From Streptosporangiaceae bacterium (GTDB lineage Bacteria > Actinomycetota > Actinomycetes > Streptosporangiales > Streptosporangiaceae): 43,369 nt of DNA. The position numbers and the translations under genes were made by a program. Position 1 is the stretch's first letter. Each line of letters opens with the position of its first letter. The notes beneath the pieces are model-generated. The model did not search any database. It saw only the letters and a list, made by a program, of their open reading frames with translations, and was not told where the DNA came from. The DNA lies in NCBI GenBank assembly GCA_019245115.1, contig JAFARZ010000065.1:1-43369 (forward strand), read 5' to 3'. Shown here piece after piece: positions 24,475 to 32,698 of the stretch.

Positions 24475-25680
24475 TCAGCACGACAGCAGGCCGTACTTCG
24501 CCTTAACGTCCAATATTCTACGAACGGCGCCACTGACTTCTCCCCGGAACGCCGCGTCGCCAGCGGCCTTACGCAGCACGGCGGCATACATCCCGGCAGC
24601 TACCGGGACGCTCTGGGAGGTGATCACGTCACCGCCCGCCTCGAGGAAGCCGATGGCCCGGGTGGCCGGTGAGATATTCGCCACAGCCGCGGCGGCGCCG
24701 AGATCATCCGACATGATCACGCCGCCGAAGCCCATTTTCTGGCGAAGGACGCCATCAATGACCCGGCTGGAGAACACGGCCAGATGAGAAGGGTCGATGC
24801 TGGTGTAGGTGGCCAGCGCCACCATGACGAACGGCACGCCCGCGGCGATCGCGGCCTGGAAGGACGCCAGGTACGGATCGTTGGCCGTGGTGACCGTGTC
24901 CACGACGTCGCCGGTGAAGTCGGTGTTACCGCGCACCCGGCCGAGGCCGGGGAAATGCTTGGCGGTGGTCGCGACGCCGGCCGCACGCATTCCGTTGATG
25001 AACGCCACACCGTGCGCGGCGACCGGCCCGGGCGCGTCGCCGTACTCGCGTTGCAGCGCGCCGATGGGCGCGTTCTGGCTGGCGGTGCCCGGCGGCACGA
25101 CGTCCATGACCGGTGCCAGGTCAAGGTTGACGCCGGCGGCGGCGAGTTCGCGCCCCCATGTGGTGGCCGCGCGTTCCAGTTCAGCCGAGGTCAGCGCTCC
25201 CTGCCCGACCGCGGACGGGATGGCGGAGAAGCCCGGCCCGCGTAGCGGCTGGATCTCGCCGCCCTCCTGGTTGGCGGCGACGAACATGCGCACACCGCCG
25301 GAGGCGAGCGACTGGGCCGCGCGGGTGATCGAACGGATCTGCGCCACGCCCGCCGTGGTGTTTCCGACGAACGTCACCGAACCGAGGTGGTCCGCCCGGA
25401 TCGCCGCGGCGTCCGGGGCGTCAAGACCCGAGGCCGGGATGCCCACCAGGAACAGCTGACCAACCCGCTGCGCCTGGGTCAATCTGGAGAAGACCTGATC
25501 CGGGCACGACAGCGCGGTGGCCTGCGAGGACTCCGCTGGACGCGCGGTAACCGTCGAGCGCGCGGCCGCCGTCGGCGGCGGCGCCGGCGAAGACGTGCTG
25601 GACACCGAACCCGAATCGCACCCGCAGACGACCAGGGCCAGCGAGAAGACGCAGGCTAGGAGAATCCGGCTGATCGTCAC
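24475..25680 (-). CDS. GH3 family lipoprotein (beta-N-acetylhexosaminidase-like)
   Basis: Exported glycoside hydrolase family 3 protein, about 401 residues from GTG 25680. The signal ends in a lipobox-like LVVCGC, so it should be a lipoprotein. A Ser/Pro/Ala linker covers about residues 28-55. The GH3 barrel follows: ANQEGGEIQPL, LDLAPVMDVVPPG, the motif KHFPGLGRVRGNTDF and the nucleophile Asp in VIMSDDLGAAAA. NagZ has KHFPGHG...DSH at the third motif; the GLGRVxGNTD variant here is one I recall from other actinobacterial GH3 lipoproteins. A role in trimming peptidoglycan or GlcNAc-containing glycans is likely but not proven. TTG 25689 is an alternative start. Confidence 0.88.
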   Translation of the reverse strand: MTISRILLACVFSLALVVCGCDSGSVSSTSSPAPPPTAAARSTVTARPAESSQATALSCPDQVFSRLTQAQRVGQLFLVGIPASGLDAPDAAAIRADHLGSVTFVGNTTAGVAQIRSITRAAQSLASGGVRMFVAANQEGGEIQPLRGPGFSAIPSAVGQGALTSAELERAATTWGRELAAAGVNLDLAPVMDVVPPGTASQNAPIGALQREYGDAPGPVAAHGVAFINGMRAAGVATTAKHFPGLGRVRGNTDFTGDVVDTVTTANDPYLASFQAAIAAGVPFVMVALATYTSIDPSHLAVFSSRVIDGVLRQKMGFGGVIMSDDLGAAAAVANISPATRAIGFLEAGGDVITSQSVPVAAGMYAAVLRKAAGDAAFRGEVSGAVRRILDVKAKYGLLSC

Positions 25681-25707
25681 CCGGCCCAAGGTACCGGAGG
25701 GGCTCGC

Positions 25708-26703
25708 CTAGAGGCGCACAATCATCTTGCCGGTGTTGCCGCCGCGGAGCAGATCGAGGAACGCGCCGGGCGCGTTCTCCAGGCCGTCGATCACGGTCTC
25801 GGCGTAGTTCAGCGTGCCGCCGCGGAGCCAGCGGGTGACGTCGGCGATCATGTCGGGGTACCGGTCGTTGTGATCGGAGACGATGAACCCGCGCAGCGTC
25901 AGCCGCTTGGTGACCACGAACCCCATATTCCGCGGGCCGGGTGGCGGCTCGGTCGCGTTATAGCTGGCGATCGCGCCGCACATGGCCACCCGCCCGCCGC
26001 GCCGGAGCGCCGACAGGGCCGCCTCCAGGTGATCGCCTCCCACGTTGTCGAAGTAAACGTCGATCCCGTCCGGCGCCGCGTGCCGCAACTGCTCGTACAC
26101 CGGGCCCGCCTTGTAGTTGAACGCCGCGTCGAAGCCGATCTGGAGCAGCCACTTGACCTTCTCGTTGGAACCGGCGCTGCCGATCACGTGGGAGGCGCCC
26201 TTCAGCTTGGCGACCTGGCCGGCGATGCTGCCGACCGCGCCGGCCGCGCCGGATACGAATACCACGTCACCGGGCCGCATCGCCGCGATATCGAGCAGGC
26301 CGACATAGGCGGTCAGCGACGTTCCGCCCAGAACGCCCAGGTAGGCCGACAGGGGCAGCCAGTCAAGCGGTTCCACCTTCCGGGCGTGGCCAGCACTGAG
26401 CACCGCCTCGTCCCGCCAGCCGAGCATGTGCGTCACCCGGTCGCCTTCGGCCAGATCCGGCGACCGGCTCTCTGTCACCTGGCCGACGGCGCCGCCTTCG
26501 AGCGGCTGGCCCACCTGGAACGGCGGAACGTAGGACTTCACGTCGTTCATCCGGCCGCGCATGTACGGATCGACCGACATGAATTCGTTGCGCACCCGGA
26601 TCTGGCCGTCGGCGAGTTCCGCCCGGGGCTCCTCGGTGAGGGCGAAGTTATCGGCCGTCGGCCAGCCGGAGGGGCGTGCGGCGAGGATGATCTGACGTGG
26701 CAC
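25708..26703 (-). CDS. NADP-dependent oxidoreductase, CurA/MDR family
   Basis: Medium-chain reductase lacking the zinc-site residues, 331 residues, of the CurA / alkenal reductase type. Family marks are VDPYMRGRM near residue 45, the nucleotide-binding VSGAAGAVGSIAGQVAKLKG (about 150-169), VYFDNVGGDHLEAAL (about 216-230) and FIVSDHNDRY (about 275). These enzymes reduce the double bond of alpha,beta-unsaturated ketones or aldehydes with NADPH. The start is GTG 26703 with GAAAGG 9 nt upstream. It is divergent from the acyl-CoA ligase with a 50-bp gap and may share its regulation. Confidence 0.92.
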   Translation of the reverse strand: MPRQIILAARPSGWPTADNFALTEEPRAELADGQIRVRNEFMSVDPYMRGRMNDVKSYVPPFQVGQPLEGGAVGQVTESRSPDLAEGDRVTHMLGWRDEAVLSAGHARKVEPLDWLPLSAYLGVLGGTSLTAYVGLLDIAAMRPGDVVFVSGAAGAVGSIAGQVAKLKGASHVIGSAGSNEKVKWLLQIGFDAAFNYKAGPVYEQLRHAAPDGIDVYFDNVGGDHLEAALSALRRGGRVAMCGAIASYNATEPPPGPRNMGFVVTKRLTLRGFIVSDHNDRYPDMIADVTRWLRGGTLNYAETVIDGLENAPGAFLDLLRGGNTGKMIVRL

Positions 26704-26718
26704 GGGGTGCGCCTTTCG

Positions 26719-26747
26719 TTGACGTGAAGGTAACGCAGCTTTACGGT
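26719..26747 (+). promoter_or_regulatory. Putative promoter of the acyl-CoA ligase at 26754
   Basis: TTGACG (26719-26724), 17-nt spacer, TACGGT (26742-26747), then 6 nt to ATG 26754. No ribosome binding site lies before the ATG, so the mRNA would be leaderless. Confidence 0.55.
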
Positions 26748-26753
26748 ACCCAC

Positions 26754-28382
26754 ATGATCCGCAGCACGATGCAGGAGTTCCCGCTCACGATCGGCGCGAT
26801 CATGCGGCACGGCGCCAGTATCTACGGACGCAGCGAATGCGTGACCTGGACGGGGGAAGGCGCCCGGCGGGCGGACTACAAGACGATCGCGGCCAACGCG
26901 GCCAGGCTGGCCGGCGCCCTGGCGGAGCTGGGTGTCAATCCGGGCGATCCGGTGGGCACTCTGTGCTGGAACAACCAGGAGCATCTCGAGGCGTACTTCG
27001 CGGTACCCGGGATGGGCGCGGTCCTGCACACGCTGAACATCCGGCTCGATCCCCCGGTGATCGCGCACATCGTGAACCACGCCGAGGACAAGATCATCAT
27101 CCTCGACGACTCGCTCGTGCCGCTGCTGGCCGCCATCCAGCCCAGCCTGAGCACGGTCGAGGCCTTCATCGTGACCGGCAAGGGCGACGCCTCCGCCCTG
27201 GAGGGGTCCCGGCCGGTGCTGCGATACGACGACCTGATCGCCGCGCGGCAGCCCGCGTTCGACTGGCCGGAGCTGGACGAGCGGGCCGCGGCGCTGATGT
27301 GCTATACCAGCGGGACCACCGGGGATCCGAAGGGTGTCGTCTACTCGCACCGGTCCACTTTCCTGCACGCACTGGCGGTGACGTCGGCCAGCATCAAGGG
27401 CATCACCGAGGCGGACCGGGCGCTGGTGATCGTCCCGATGTTCCACGTGAACGCCTGGGGGATGCCGTTCGCCGCGTTTCTGTCCGGCGCCACGCTGCAC
27501 ATGCCGGGCCCGTTCCTGCAGCCCGAGCACCTGACCGCGTTCATCGCCAGCGAGCGGACCACGCTTACCTCGGCGGTACCGACGATCTGGAACTGGATAC
27601 TGGAGTACGGCAAGGCCCACGAGATCGACCTGTCCTCGCTCCGGATCGGCACTTCTGGCGGGGCCGCCGCGCCGCGGGTACTGCTCGAGCAATTCCAGGA
27701 GCGGTACGGCCTGCGGATCGTCCAGGGCTGGGGTATGACCGAGACCAGCCCGGTCGCGGGCCTCGCGCTTCCCCCCGCCGGAGTCGCCGAGGGCACCACC
27801 GAGGACATGGACTGGCGGATGAAGTCCGGCCGTGTCATCGGCGGAGTGGAGATGCGCCTGGCCGGCCGCGACGGCGAGGTGCTGCCATGGGATGGCGTAT
27901 CGGAGGGCGAGATCGAGGTCCGTGGCCCCTGGATCACCGGCGCGTATCACAAGGACCCGGCGCCGGACAAGTTCCATGACGGCTGGCTGCGCACCGGGGA
28001 CGTGGGCACCATGGACGACCGGGGGTTCTTCCTCATCACCGACCGGATCAAGGACGTGATCAAGTCCGGCGGCGAATGGATCTCCTCGGTACAACTGGAG
28101 AACGAGCTGATGGGTCACCCCGCGGTGCGGGAGGCCTCGGTCATCGGCATCCCCGACGAGAAGTGGACCGAGCGGCCGCTGGCCTGTGTTGTCCTCGAGC
28201 ATGAGGTGCCAGTGACCGAACTGGCGAATTTCCTCGAGGGCAAAGTGGCGCACTGGCAGATACCGGAGAACTGGGCGTTCGTCACCGAGATCCCGAAAAC
28301 CACCGTGGGCAAGTTCGACAAGAAGGTGCTGCGGGCCCGGTACGCCGCGGGCGAGCTGATGGTGGAGCGTATCAGCGACTGA
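26754..28382 (+). CDS. Fatty-acyl-CoA ligase (AMP-binding family)
   Basis: ATP-dependent ligase that activates a carboxylic acid through an acyl-AMP to the CoA thioester; 542 residues, the usual length. AMP-binding motif: CYTSGTTGDPKGVVYSHRS (about residues 180-198). Further motifs are GWGMTETSP, GWLRTGDVGTMD, DRIKDVIKSGGEWIS and the C-terminal catalytic Lys in TTVGKFDKKVLR. Medium- or long-chain fatty acids are the usual substrates of such proteins. ATG 26754 has a promoter in leaderless register. Its 3' end overlaps the convergent hpaD by 11 bp. A role with the neighbouring CurA-type reductase in one degradation route is possible. Confidence 0.93.
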   Translation: MIRSTMQEFPLTIGAIMRHGASIYGRSECVTWTGEGARRADYKTIAANAARLAGALAELGVNPGDPVGTLCWNNQEHLEAYFAVPGMGAVLHTLNIRLDPPVIAHIVNHAEDKIIILDDSLVPLLAAIQPSLSTVEAFIVTGKGDASALEGSRPVLRYDDLIAARQPAFDWPELDERAAALMCYTSGTTGDPKGVVYSHRSTFLHALAVTSASIKGITEADRALVIVPMFHVNAWGMPFAAFLSGATLHMPGPFLQPEHLTAFIASERTTLTSAVPTIWNWILEYGKAHEIDLSSLRIGTSGGAAAPRVLLEQFQERYGLRIVQGWGMTETSPVAGLALPPAGVAEGTTEDMDWRMKSGRVIGGVEMRLAGRDGEVLPWDGVSEGEIEVRGPWITGAYHKDPAPDKFHDGWLRTGDVGTMDDRGFFLITDRIKDVIKSGGEWISSVQLENELMGHPAVREASVIGIPDEKWTERPLACVVLEHEVPVTELANFLEGKVAHWQIPENWAFVTEIPKTTVGKFDKKVLRARYAAGELMVERISD

Positions 28383-29376
28383 AGCCGTCGGCGCCCACGG
28401 AGGACTCGGCCGTCTGCTTCTCGGGGGTCACCGGGCGGGGCTTGCCGTCGAGATCCAGGACGGTGGTGGCTTCGGAGTACCAGGACGGGATGACGGCATT
28501 TCCCCAGAAGTCCCGGCGCCGGGGATCCTTTACCGACCAGCGCAGCACCGGATGGTCGGGATCCCCTGTGTAGTAGTCGCTGGTGTAGATCTCCAGCCGG
28601 TGCCCGTCCGGGTCGCGCAGGTACACGTAGACCGCGTTGGACACGCCATGCCGGCCCGGCCCGCGCTCGATGCAGCCCTCGGCGCGCAGCGAGCCGAGTA
28701 TGTCGCAGATCCGCAGCACCTGATGCGACTCGTGGGCGAAGAAGCCCAGGTGGTGCAGCCGGGGGCCGTCACCGCCGGTGAACGCCACGTCGTGCACCGT
28801 CTGCTTGCGGTACATCCACGCCGCGTACAACGTTCGTTCGTCCTCGATCGTCTCGGACAGCCCGAAGCCGAGCGACCGATAGTACTCAAACGCCGCCCGC
28901 ACGTCCGGCACCACGATGTTGAAATGGTCCAGCCGGGCGATCTCGGCACCGCGCCGCAGATCGTAGCGCTGCTGGAGACGCTCGGGATGGATCATCGAGC
29001 AGAAGAACTCGACCGTGAAGCCGAGCGGATCCTCGACGCGTACCGCCTCCCCCACGCCGGGCGTCTCCCCCGCCGGTATGCGCGCCGTCCGCAGGCCGCG
29101 CGCCCCGTAGAACTCCTCGGCGGCACCTAGGTCGGCGAAGCCGCGAGCGCGGAACGCCAGCCGGCGCAGCGCCGGATCGGAACCGGCGCGCAGGATCAGG
29201 TTGTGGTGCGTCAGCTCGTCGTATCCGCGCAGGTACAAGGCATCTGGCTCGGCGGAGGTGATCACGAACCCGAGCACGTCGACCCAGAACCAGCGGGCCC
29301 GGTCCAGGTCGGTGACGATCAGCTCGGCGTAGGCAGCGCGGACGATGTCCGGGCAGCGAGGTGGCGATCCGGCCAT
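28372..29376 (-). CDS. hpaD: Homoprotocatechuate (3,4-dihydroxyphenylacetate) 2,3-dioxygenase
   Basis: Extradiol ring-cleavage enzyme of the vicinal-oxygen-chelate fold; 334 residues. Metal ligands: H151 (LDHFN), H209 (RLHHLGF) and E262 (LEIYTSDYY). Second-sphere residues known from the Arthrobacter and Brevibacterium enzymes also match: H195 (KQTVHD), H243 (GRHGVSN) and Y252. KQTVHDVAFTGGDGP and ERGPGRHGVSN are close to those enzymes. It is about 30 residues shorter at the C-terminus. The reaction opens 3,4-dihydroxyphenylacetate to 5-carboxymethyl-2-hydroxymuconate semialdehyde. ATG 29376 lies inside the end of the DapA-family gene (58-bp overlap), so it is co-transcribed with it. Mn or Fe use cannot be told from sequence. 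Confidence 0.92.
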   Translation of the reverse strand: MAGSPPRCPDIVRAAYAELIVTDLDRARWFWVDVLGFVITSAEPDALYLRGYDELTHHNLILRAGSDPALRRLAFRARGFADLGAAEEFYGARGLRTARIPAGETPGVGEAVRVEDPLGFTVEFFCSMIHPERLQQRYDLRRGAEIARLDHFNIVVPDVRAAFEYYRSLGFGLSETIEDERTLYAAWMYRKQTVHDVAFTGGDGPRLHHLGFFAHESHQVLRICDILGSLRAEGCIERGPGRHGVSNAVYVYLRDPDGHRLEIYTSDYYTGDPDHPVLRWSVKDPRRRDFWGNAVIPSWYSEATTVLDLDGKPRPVTPEKQTAESSVGADGFSR

Positions 29377-30314
29377 AACGCGACCTCGCTGACCGGATCG
29401 CTGAGCGCCGAAAGGCCTTCCTTCAGCAGAGCCGCGACCCGTTGCGCGCCGGCGTCGCTCAGGGCGGCCAGCGGCGGGCGGACGTGCGCGGACCGCAGCA
29501 ATCCGGCTTGCCGGAGCACCCACTTGACGGGGGCCGGATTGGTCTCGGTGAAGGTCAGGTCGACCAGCGGGTGCAGGCCGTAGTGCAGCTCGCGGGCCTG
29601 TTCGTGCTCGCCGTCCAGCCAGTGCTGGTACATCCGCGCGGTGGCGGACGGCGCGATGTTCGCGGTCGCGCTGACGAAGCCGTTGCCGCCCAGCGCCAGC
29701 AGCGGCAGGCACAGCAGTTCGATCCCGGACAGCACTATCGTGTCGCGGCCGGCCGCGTGCAGGACGCGGGAGAAGTGCTCGAAGTCCTTGGTCGTCTCCT
29801 TGACGCCGACCACGTTCGGGTGATGCCTGCGGAGCCTGGCGACGGTCTCCGGTGCGATGTCGACGGCGGTGCGCGACGGGACATTGTAGATGAAGATCGG
29901 CAGGTCTGGCGTGTGGCGGGCCACCGTGGCGTACCACTGGAACAGCCCGTCCTGAGTGGGCCTGGCGTAATAGGGGGTGATGACCAGCGCGGCGTCGGCC
30001 CCGGCGGCCTGTGCGTGCGCGGTGAGCTCGAGCGTCTCATCCAGCTTCGCCGAGCCGGTGCCGGGCAGGAACGGGACGCGGTCGCCGATGACTGCCGCGG
30101 CGGCGTCCATGGCCTGGATTCGCTCGGCGACCGTCTGCGCGCTCGGCTCGCCGGTCGAGCCGCCGAGCGAGATACCGTGCGAGCCCGACTCGAGCTGCCA
30201 GCGGATCAGCGCGGCGAGGCCGCCGGTGTCCAGCGCGCCGTCGTCGGCGAACGGCGTCACCACCGGGGCGATGGAGCCGCGGATATGCTTGGCCGGGTCG
30301 CTCCGGAACCTCAT
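29319..30314 (-). CDS. DapA-family (dihydrodipicolinate synthase-like) aldolase
   Basis: Class I pyruvate-type aldolase/synthase of 331 residues. The Schiff-base lysine is K172 in VVGVKETTKD. The catalytic tyrosine is Y143 in IYNVPSRTAVD. GGSTGEPSAQT at residues 51-61 is the substrate loop; true DapA usually has GTTGE. Its place between hpaD and a FAH-family gene makes a lysine-biosynthesis role unlikely. A retro-aldol step of homoprotocatechuate breakdown, splitting 4-hydroxy-2-oxoheptanedioate to pyruvate and succinate semialdehyde (normally HpaI), is my inference. The start is ATG 30314, 25 bp after the upstream gene, and the 3' end overlaps hpaD. Confidence 0.88.
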   Translation of the reverse strand: MRFRSDPAKHIRGSIAPVVTPFADDGALDTGGLAALIRWQLESGSHGISLGGSTGEPSAQTVAERIQAMDAAAAVIGDRVPFLPGTGSAKLDETLELTAHAQAAGADAALVITPYYARPTQDGLFQWYATVARHTPDLPIFIYNVPSRTAVDIAPETVARLRRHHPNVVGVKETTKDFEHFSRVLHAAGRDTIVLSGIELLCLPLLALGGNGFVSATANIAPSATARMYQHWLDGEHEQARELHYGLHPLVDLTFTETNPAPVKWVLRQAGLLRSAHVRPPLAALSDAGAQRVAALLKEGLSALSDPVSEVALWPDRHLAARTSSALPTPS

Positions 30315-30339
30315 GGCACCTCCATCATCGGGGCCTCTA

Positions 30340-31758
30340 TCATCGGGCCTCCCTGGTCCATGCCTGGTAGGCAGGCCGCCAGCGGTCGGTGAGAGGGTAC
30401 AGGCCGTCGATGGCCTCGCCCTTGGCGACCTGCTCGGCGACGAACCGCTCCTGCCGCTCCTGCTCACGCGCGTCGGCGGCCAGTTCAGCGGCCAGCGCGG
30501 GCGGGATGGCCACAACGCCATCGGCGTCGCCGACGATGATGTCGCCGGGCTGGATCGTGACCCCGGCGCAGGCCACGGTGACATCGGTGTCCCACGGCAC
30601 GTGGCGACGGCCGAGCACCGCGGGGTGGACGGCGGCGTGATAGGCGGGGATGTCCAGCCGGGCGAGCGCGGCGCTGTCCCGGATCGCGCCGTCGGTGACG
30701 ATGCCGGCCGCGCCGCGGACCTGGGCACGCAGGGCGAGGATGTCGCCGATGGTGCCCGCGTGGTGTTCCTGGCGCGCCTCGATGACCAGGACCTCCCCTG
30801 GACGGAGTTGCTCGATCGCCCGCTTCTGCGCATTCATCCCGGCGCCGTGAGCCGGGAAAAGGTCCTCCCGCAGCGGGAGGTACCGGACGGTCCTGGCATA
30901 GCCGAACATTTTCCGATCCGGATGGGTGGACCGCAGGCCGTCCAGCGTGCAGCCATTCAGCCCGCGCTTGCGGAGCTGGGAGGCAAGCGTTGCCGTGGAG
31001 ACCTGGGACAGCTTGGCAATCAACCGATCATCGCGCGGTACCGCACGTATGCCGTATGCCGCCTCCCTCTCGGCGGCGTCGGCGTGTGGCATGGCGCCGG
31101 GCGGTTCGAGGGAGTAGTCCGCCTCGACTATGGGGCTGCGCAGCCGGCCCGTCGACTGGTCGCCCGCGGTGATCTCGACCTCCACCGTGTCGCCGGGGTT
31201 CACCACCGTCGAGCCGGTCGGGGTTCCGGTCAGGATGACGTCACCGGGTTCGAGAGTTACCAGCCGGGACAGGTCGGAGACGATCTCGCTGAAGCTGAAC
31301 AGCATGTCCCGGGCGGGCCATGCGTCCTGCGCCAGCTCCCCGTTGACCCAGGTGCGCAGGCGGAGTCCGGCGACGTCGATGCCGCGCGGATCGAGCAGGT
31401 GCGGCCCGAGCGGAGTGAAGCCGTCGATGCCCTTGGAGCGCACATTGGATCCCCGGTCGGCGTAGCGCAAGTCGTAGACGCCGAAATCGTTCGCGGCGGT
31501 CACCCACTGCACGCATTCCCACGCCTGCGCCGGGGTCACCCGCGTCGCCCGGCGGCCGATGACCAGCGCCACCTCACCCTCGAACGCGAGCAGCTCGCAC
31601 CCGGGCGGCCGGGCCACCGGGTCGCCGCTTTCCGCCAGCGACGACGAAGGCTTGAGGAAATACGACGGCCAAGGCGGAGTCGCGCCGCGTTCAGCGGCCC
31701 GGCTGCGATAGCTCACGTGCACCGCGACGATTTTGCCCGGCTTGGCCACAGCTGCCAT
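30340..31758 (-). CDS. Fused FAH-family / RraA-family protein
   Basis: Two-domain cytoplasmic enzyme, 472 residues. Residues 1-215 are a fumarylacetoacetate-hydrolase-like fold with metal ligands in LAFEGEVALVIG (E60, E62) and ANDFGVYD (D91), and VTLEPGDVILTGTPTGS near the end. This fits the HpaG decarboxylase/isomerase group. Residues about 240-450 are an RraA-type fold with GAAGIVTDGAIRDSAALARL (D356, R360, D361), the motif of class II HMG/CHA-type pyruvate aldolases. Both active-site sets look intact. ATG 31758 was chosen; the in-frame ORF to 31902 overlaps the divergent gene. It leads the minus-strand operon with the DapA-family aldolase and hpaD. The exact reactions are inference. Confidence 0.87.
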   Translation of the reverse strand: MAAVAKPGKIVAVHVSYRSRAAERGATPPWPSYFLKPSSSLAESGDPVARPPGCELLAFEGEVALVIGRRATRVTPAQAWECVQWVTAANDFGVYDLRYADRGSNVRSKGIDGFTPLGPHLLDPRGIDVAGLRLRTWVNGELAQDAWPARDMLFSFSEIVSDLSRLVTLEPGDVILTGTPTGSTVVNPGDTVEVEITAGDQSTGRLRSPIVEADYSLEPPGAMPHADAAEREAAYGIRAVPRDDRLIAKLSQVSTATLASQLRKRGLNGCTLDGLRSTHPDRKMFGYARTVRYLPLREDLFPAHGAGMNAQKRAIEQLRPGEVLVIEARQEHHAGTIGDILALRAQVRGAAGIVTDGAIRDSAALARLDIPAYHAAVHPAVLGRRHVPWDTDVTVACAGVTIQPGDIIVGDADGVVAIPPALAAELAADAREQERQERFVAEQVAKGEAIDGLYPLTDRWRPAYQAWTREAR

Positions 31759-31840
31759 GCTCCCGGATCGTATATGAGGCGTCTCGCCACTACCAGGGGT
31801 GCGGGACTGGCCTGGCATCGGCACGGCTAGAGTCTCCCCT
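31759..31840. promoter_or_regulatory. Divergent promoter region of the homoprotocatechuate cluster
   Basis: An 82-bp gap separates the FAH-RraA ATG (31758) from the FAH ATG (31841). On the plus strand, TAGAGT (31828-31833) ends 7 nt before ATG 31841. On the minus strand, TATACG (31769-31774) ends 10 nt before ATG 31758, and GGGAG lies next to that ATG. The GntR regulator encoded at 32695 probably binds here; I cannot identify a clear operator. Confidence 0.4.
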
Positions 31841-32698
31841 ATGCGATTCGCGACGATCCGGACCGGTGACGGGATTACCGCCGCGCGGCTTGACGGGGAC
31901 ATGCTGGTGCCCGTGGCCGCGGCCGACGTCGGGGAACTGCTCGCCCTCGGCGGCCAGGCGGCCGACCGGGCAGGGGAACGGCCCGTTCCGGCGGCCGAGG
32001 CGGACTTCGCGCCGGTGGTGCCGCGGCCGCAGAAGATCCTGTGCGTGGGCCTGAACTACCGGGCGCACATCCTGGAAACCGGGCGCGAGCTGCCCGAGTA
32101 TCCGACGCTGTTCGCCAAGTTCGCCGATTCGCTGCTCGGCCCCCGCGACGACCTGGTGCTGCCGGCGGTGAGCGAACGGGTCGACTGGGAGGTCGAGCTG
32201 GGCGTCGTCATCGGCCGGCCGATCAAACGCGCCACCAAGGACGAGGCGGCGGCGGCCATCGCCGGGTACACCATCATCAACGACATCTCCATGCGTGACT
32301 GGCAACGGCGCACGCTCCAATGGCTGCAGGGCAAGATGTTCGAGCGGTCCACCCCCGCCGGGCCGTACCTGGTCACGCCGGACGAGGTGGGGGACGCCAG
32401 GGATCTGGAGGTCAGGACCGAGATCGACGGCGTGGTGATGCAGCAGTCCCGCACCTCGGACCTGCTGTTCGGCCCGGCCGAGATCGCCGCCTACGCGAGC
32501 CAGGTCATCACCTTGCGGCCGGGAGACCTGATCGCCACCGGTACGCCCGGCGGCGTCGGCGACGCGCGAAAGCCACCGGTCTACCTTCGTCCTGGAAGTC
32601 TGCTACGCACGTATATAGAGGGTCTCGGTGAGTGCGTTAACCATTGTGTGGAAGAGAAGTTACTTCCGCTTAGGACCCAGTACCCTCGGGAAACGTGA
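31841..32698 (+). CDS. FAH-family hydrolase/isomerase of aromatic catabolism
   Basis: Fumarylacetoacetate-hydrolase-fold enzyme, 285 residues from ATG 31841. Family marks: KILCVGLNYRAHILETG (about 65-81), metal site VDWEVELGVVIG (E117, E119), IINDISMRDWQRR and LRPGDLIATGTPGGVG. Such enzymes act on 2-hydroxymuconate-type products as isomerase, hydrolase or decarboxylase. With the FAH domain of the divergent fusion, the cluster has the two FAH modules expected for HpaG (isomerase and decarboxylase). The C-terminal 35 residues are less typical. The stop overlaps the GntR start as GTGA, so the regulator is co-translated. Confidence 0.88.
   Translation: MRFATIRTGDGITAARLDGDMLVPVAAADVGELLALGGQAADRAGERPVPAAEADFAPVVPRPQKILCVGLNYRAHILETGRELPEYPTLFAKFADSLLGPRDDLVLPAVSERVDWEVELGVVIGRPIKRATKDEAAAAIAGYTIINDISMRDWQRRTLQWLQGKMFERSTPAGPYLVTPDEVGDARDLEVRTEIDGVVMQQSRTSDLLFGPAEIAAYASQVITLRPGDLIATGTPGGVGDARKPPVYLRPGSLLRTYIEGLGECVNHCVEEKLLPLRTQYPRET

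Noticed and set aside
26547..28253. 568-codon minus-strand frame under the acyl-CoA ligase
   Set aside because: His/Arg/Asp-rich shadow; the plus strand carries all ligase motifs.
29377..29937. N-terminal extension of hpaD to 29937
   Set aside because: It overlaps the DapA-family gene in another frame and lacks family similarity; homologues start near MAGSPPRCPDIV.
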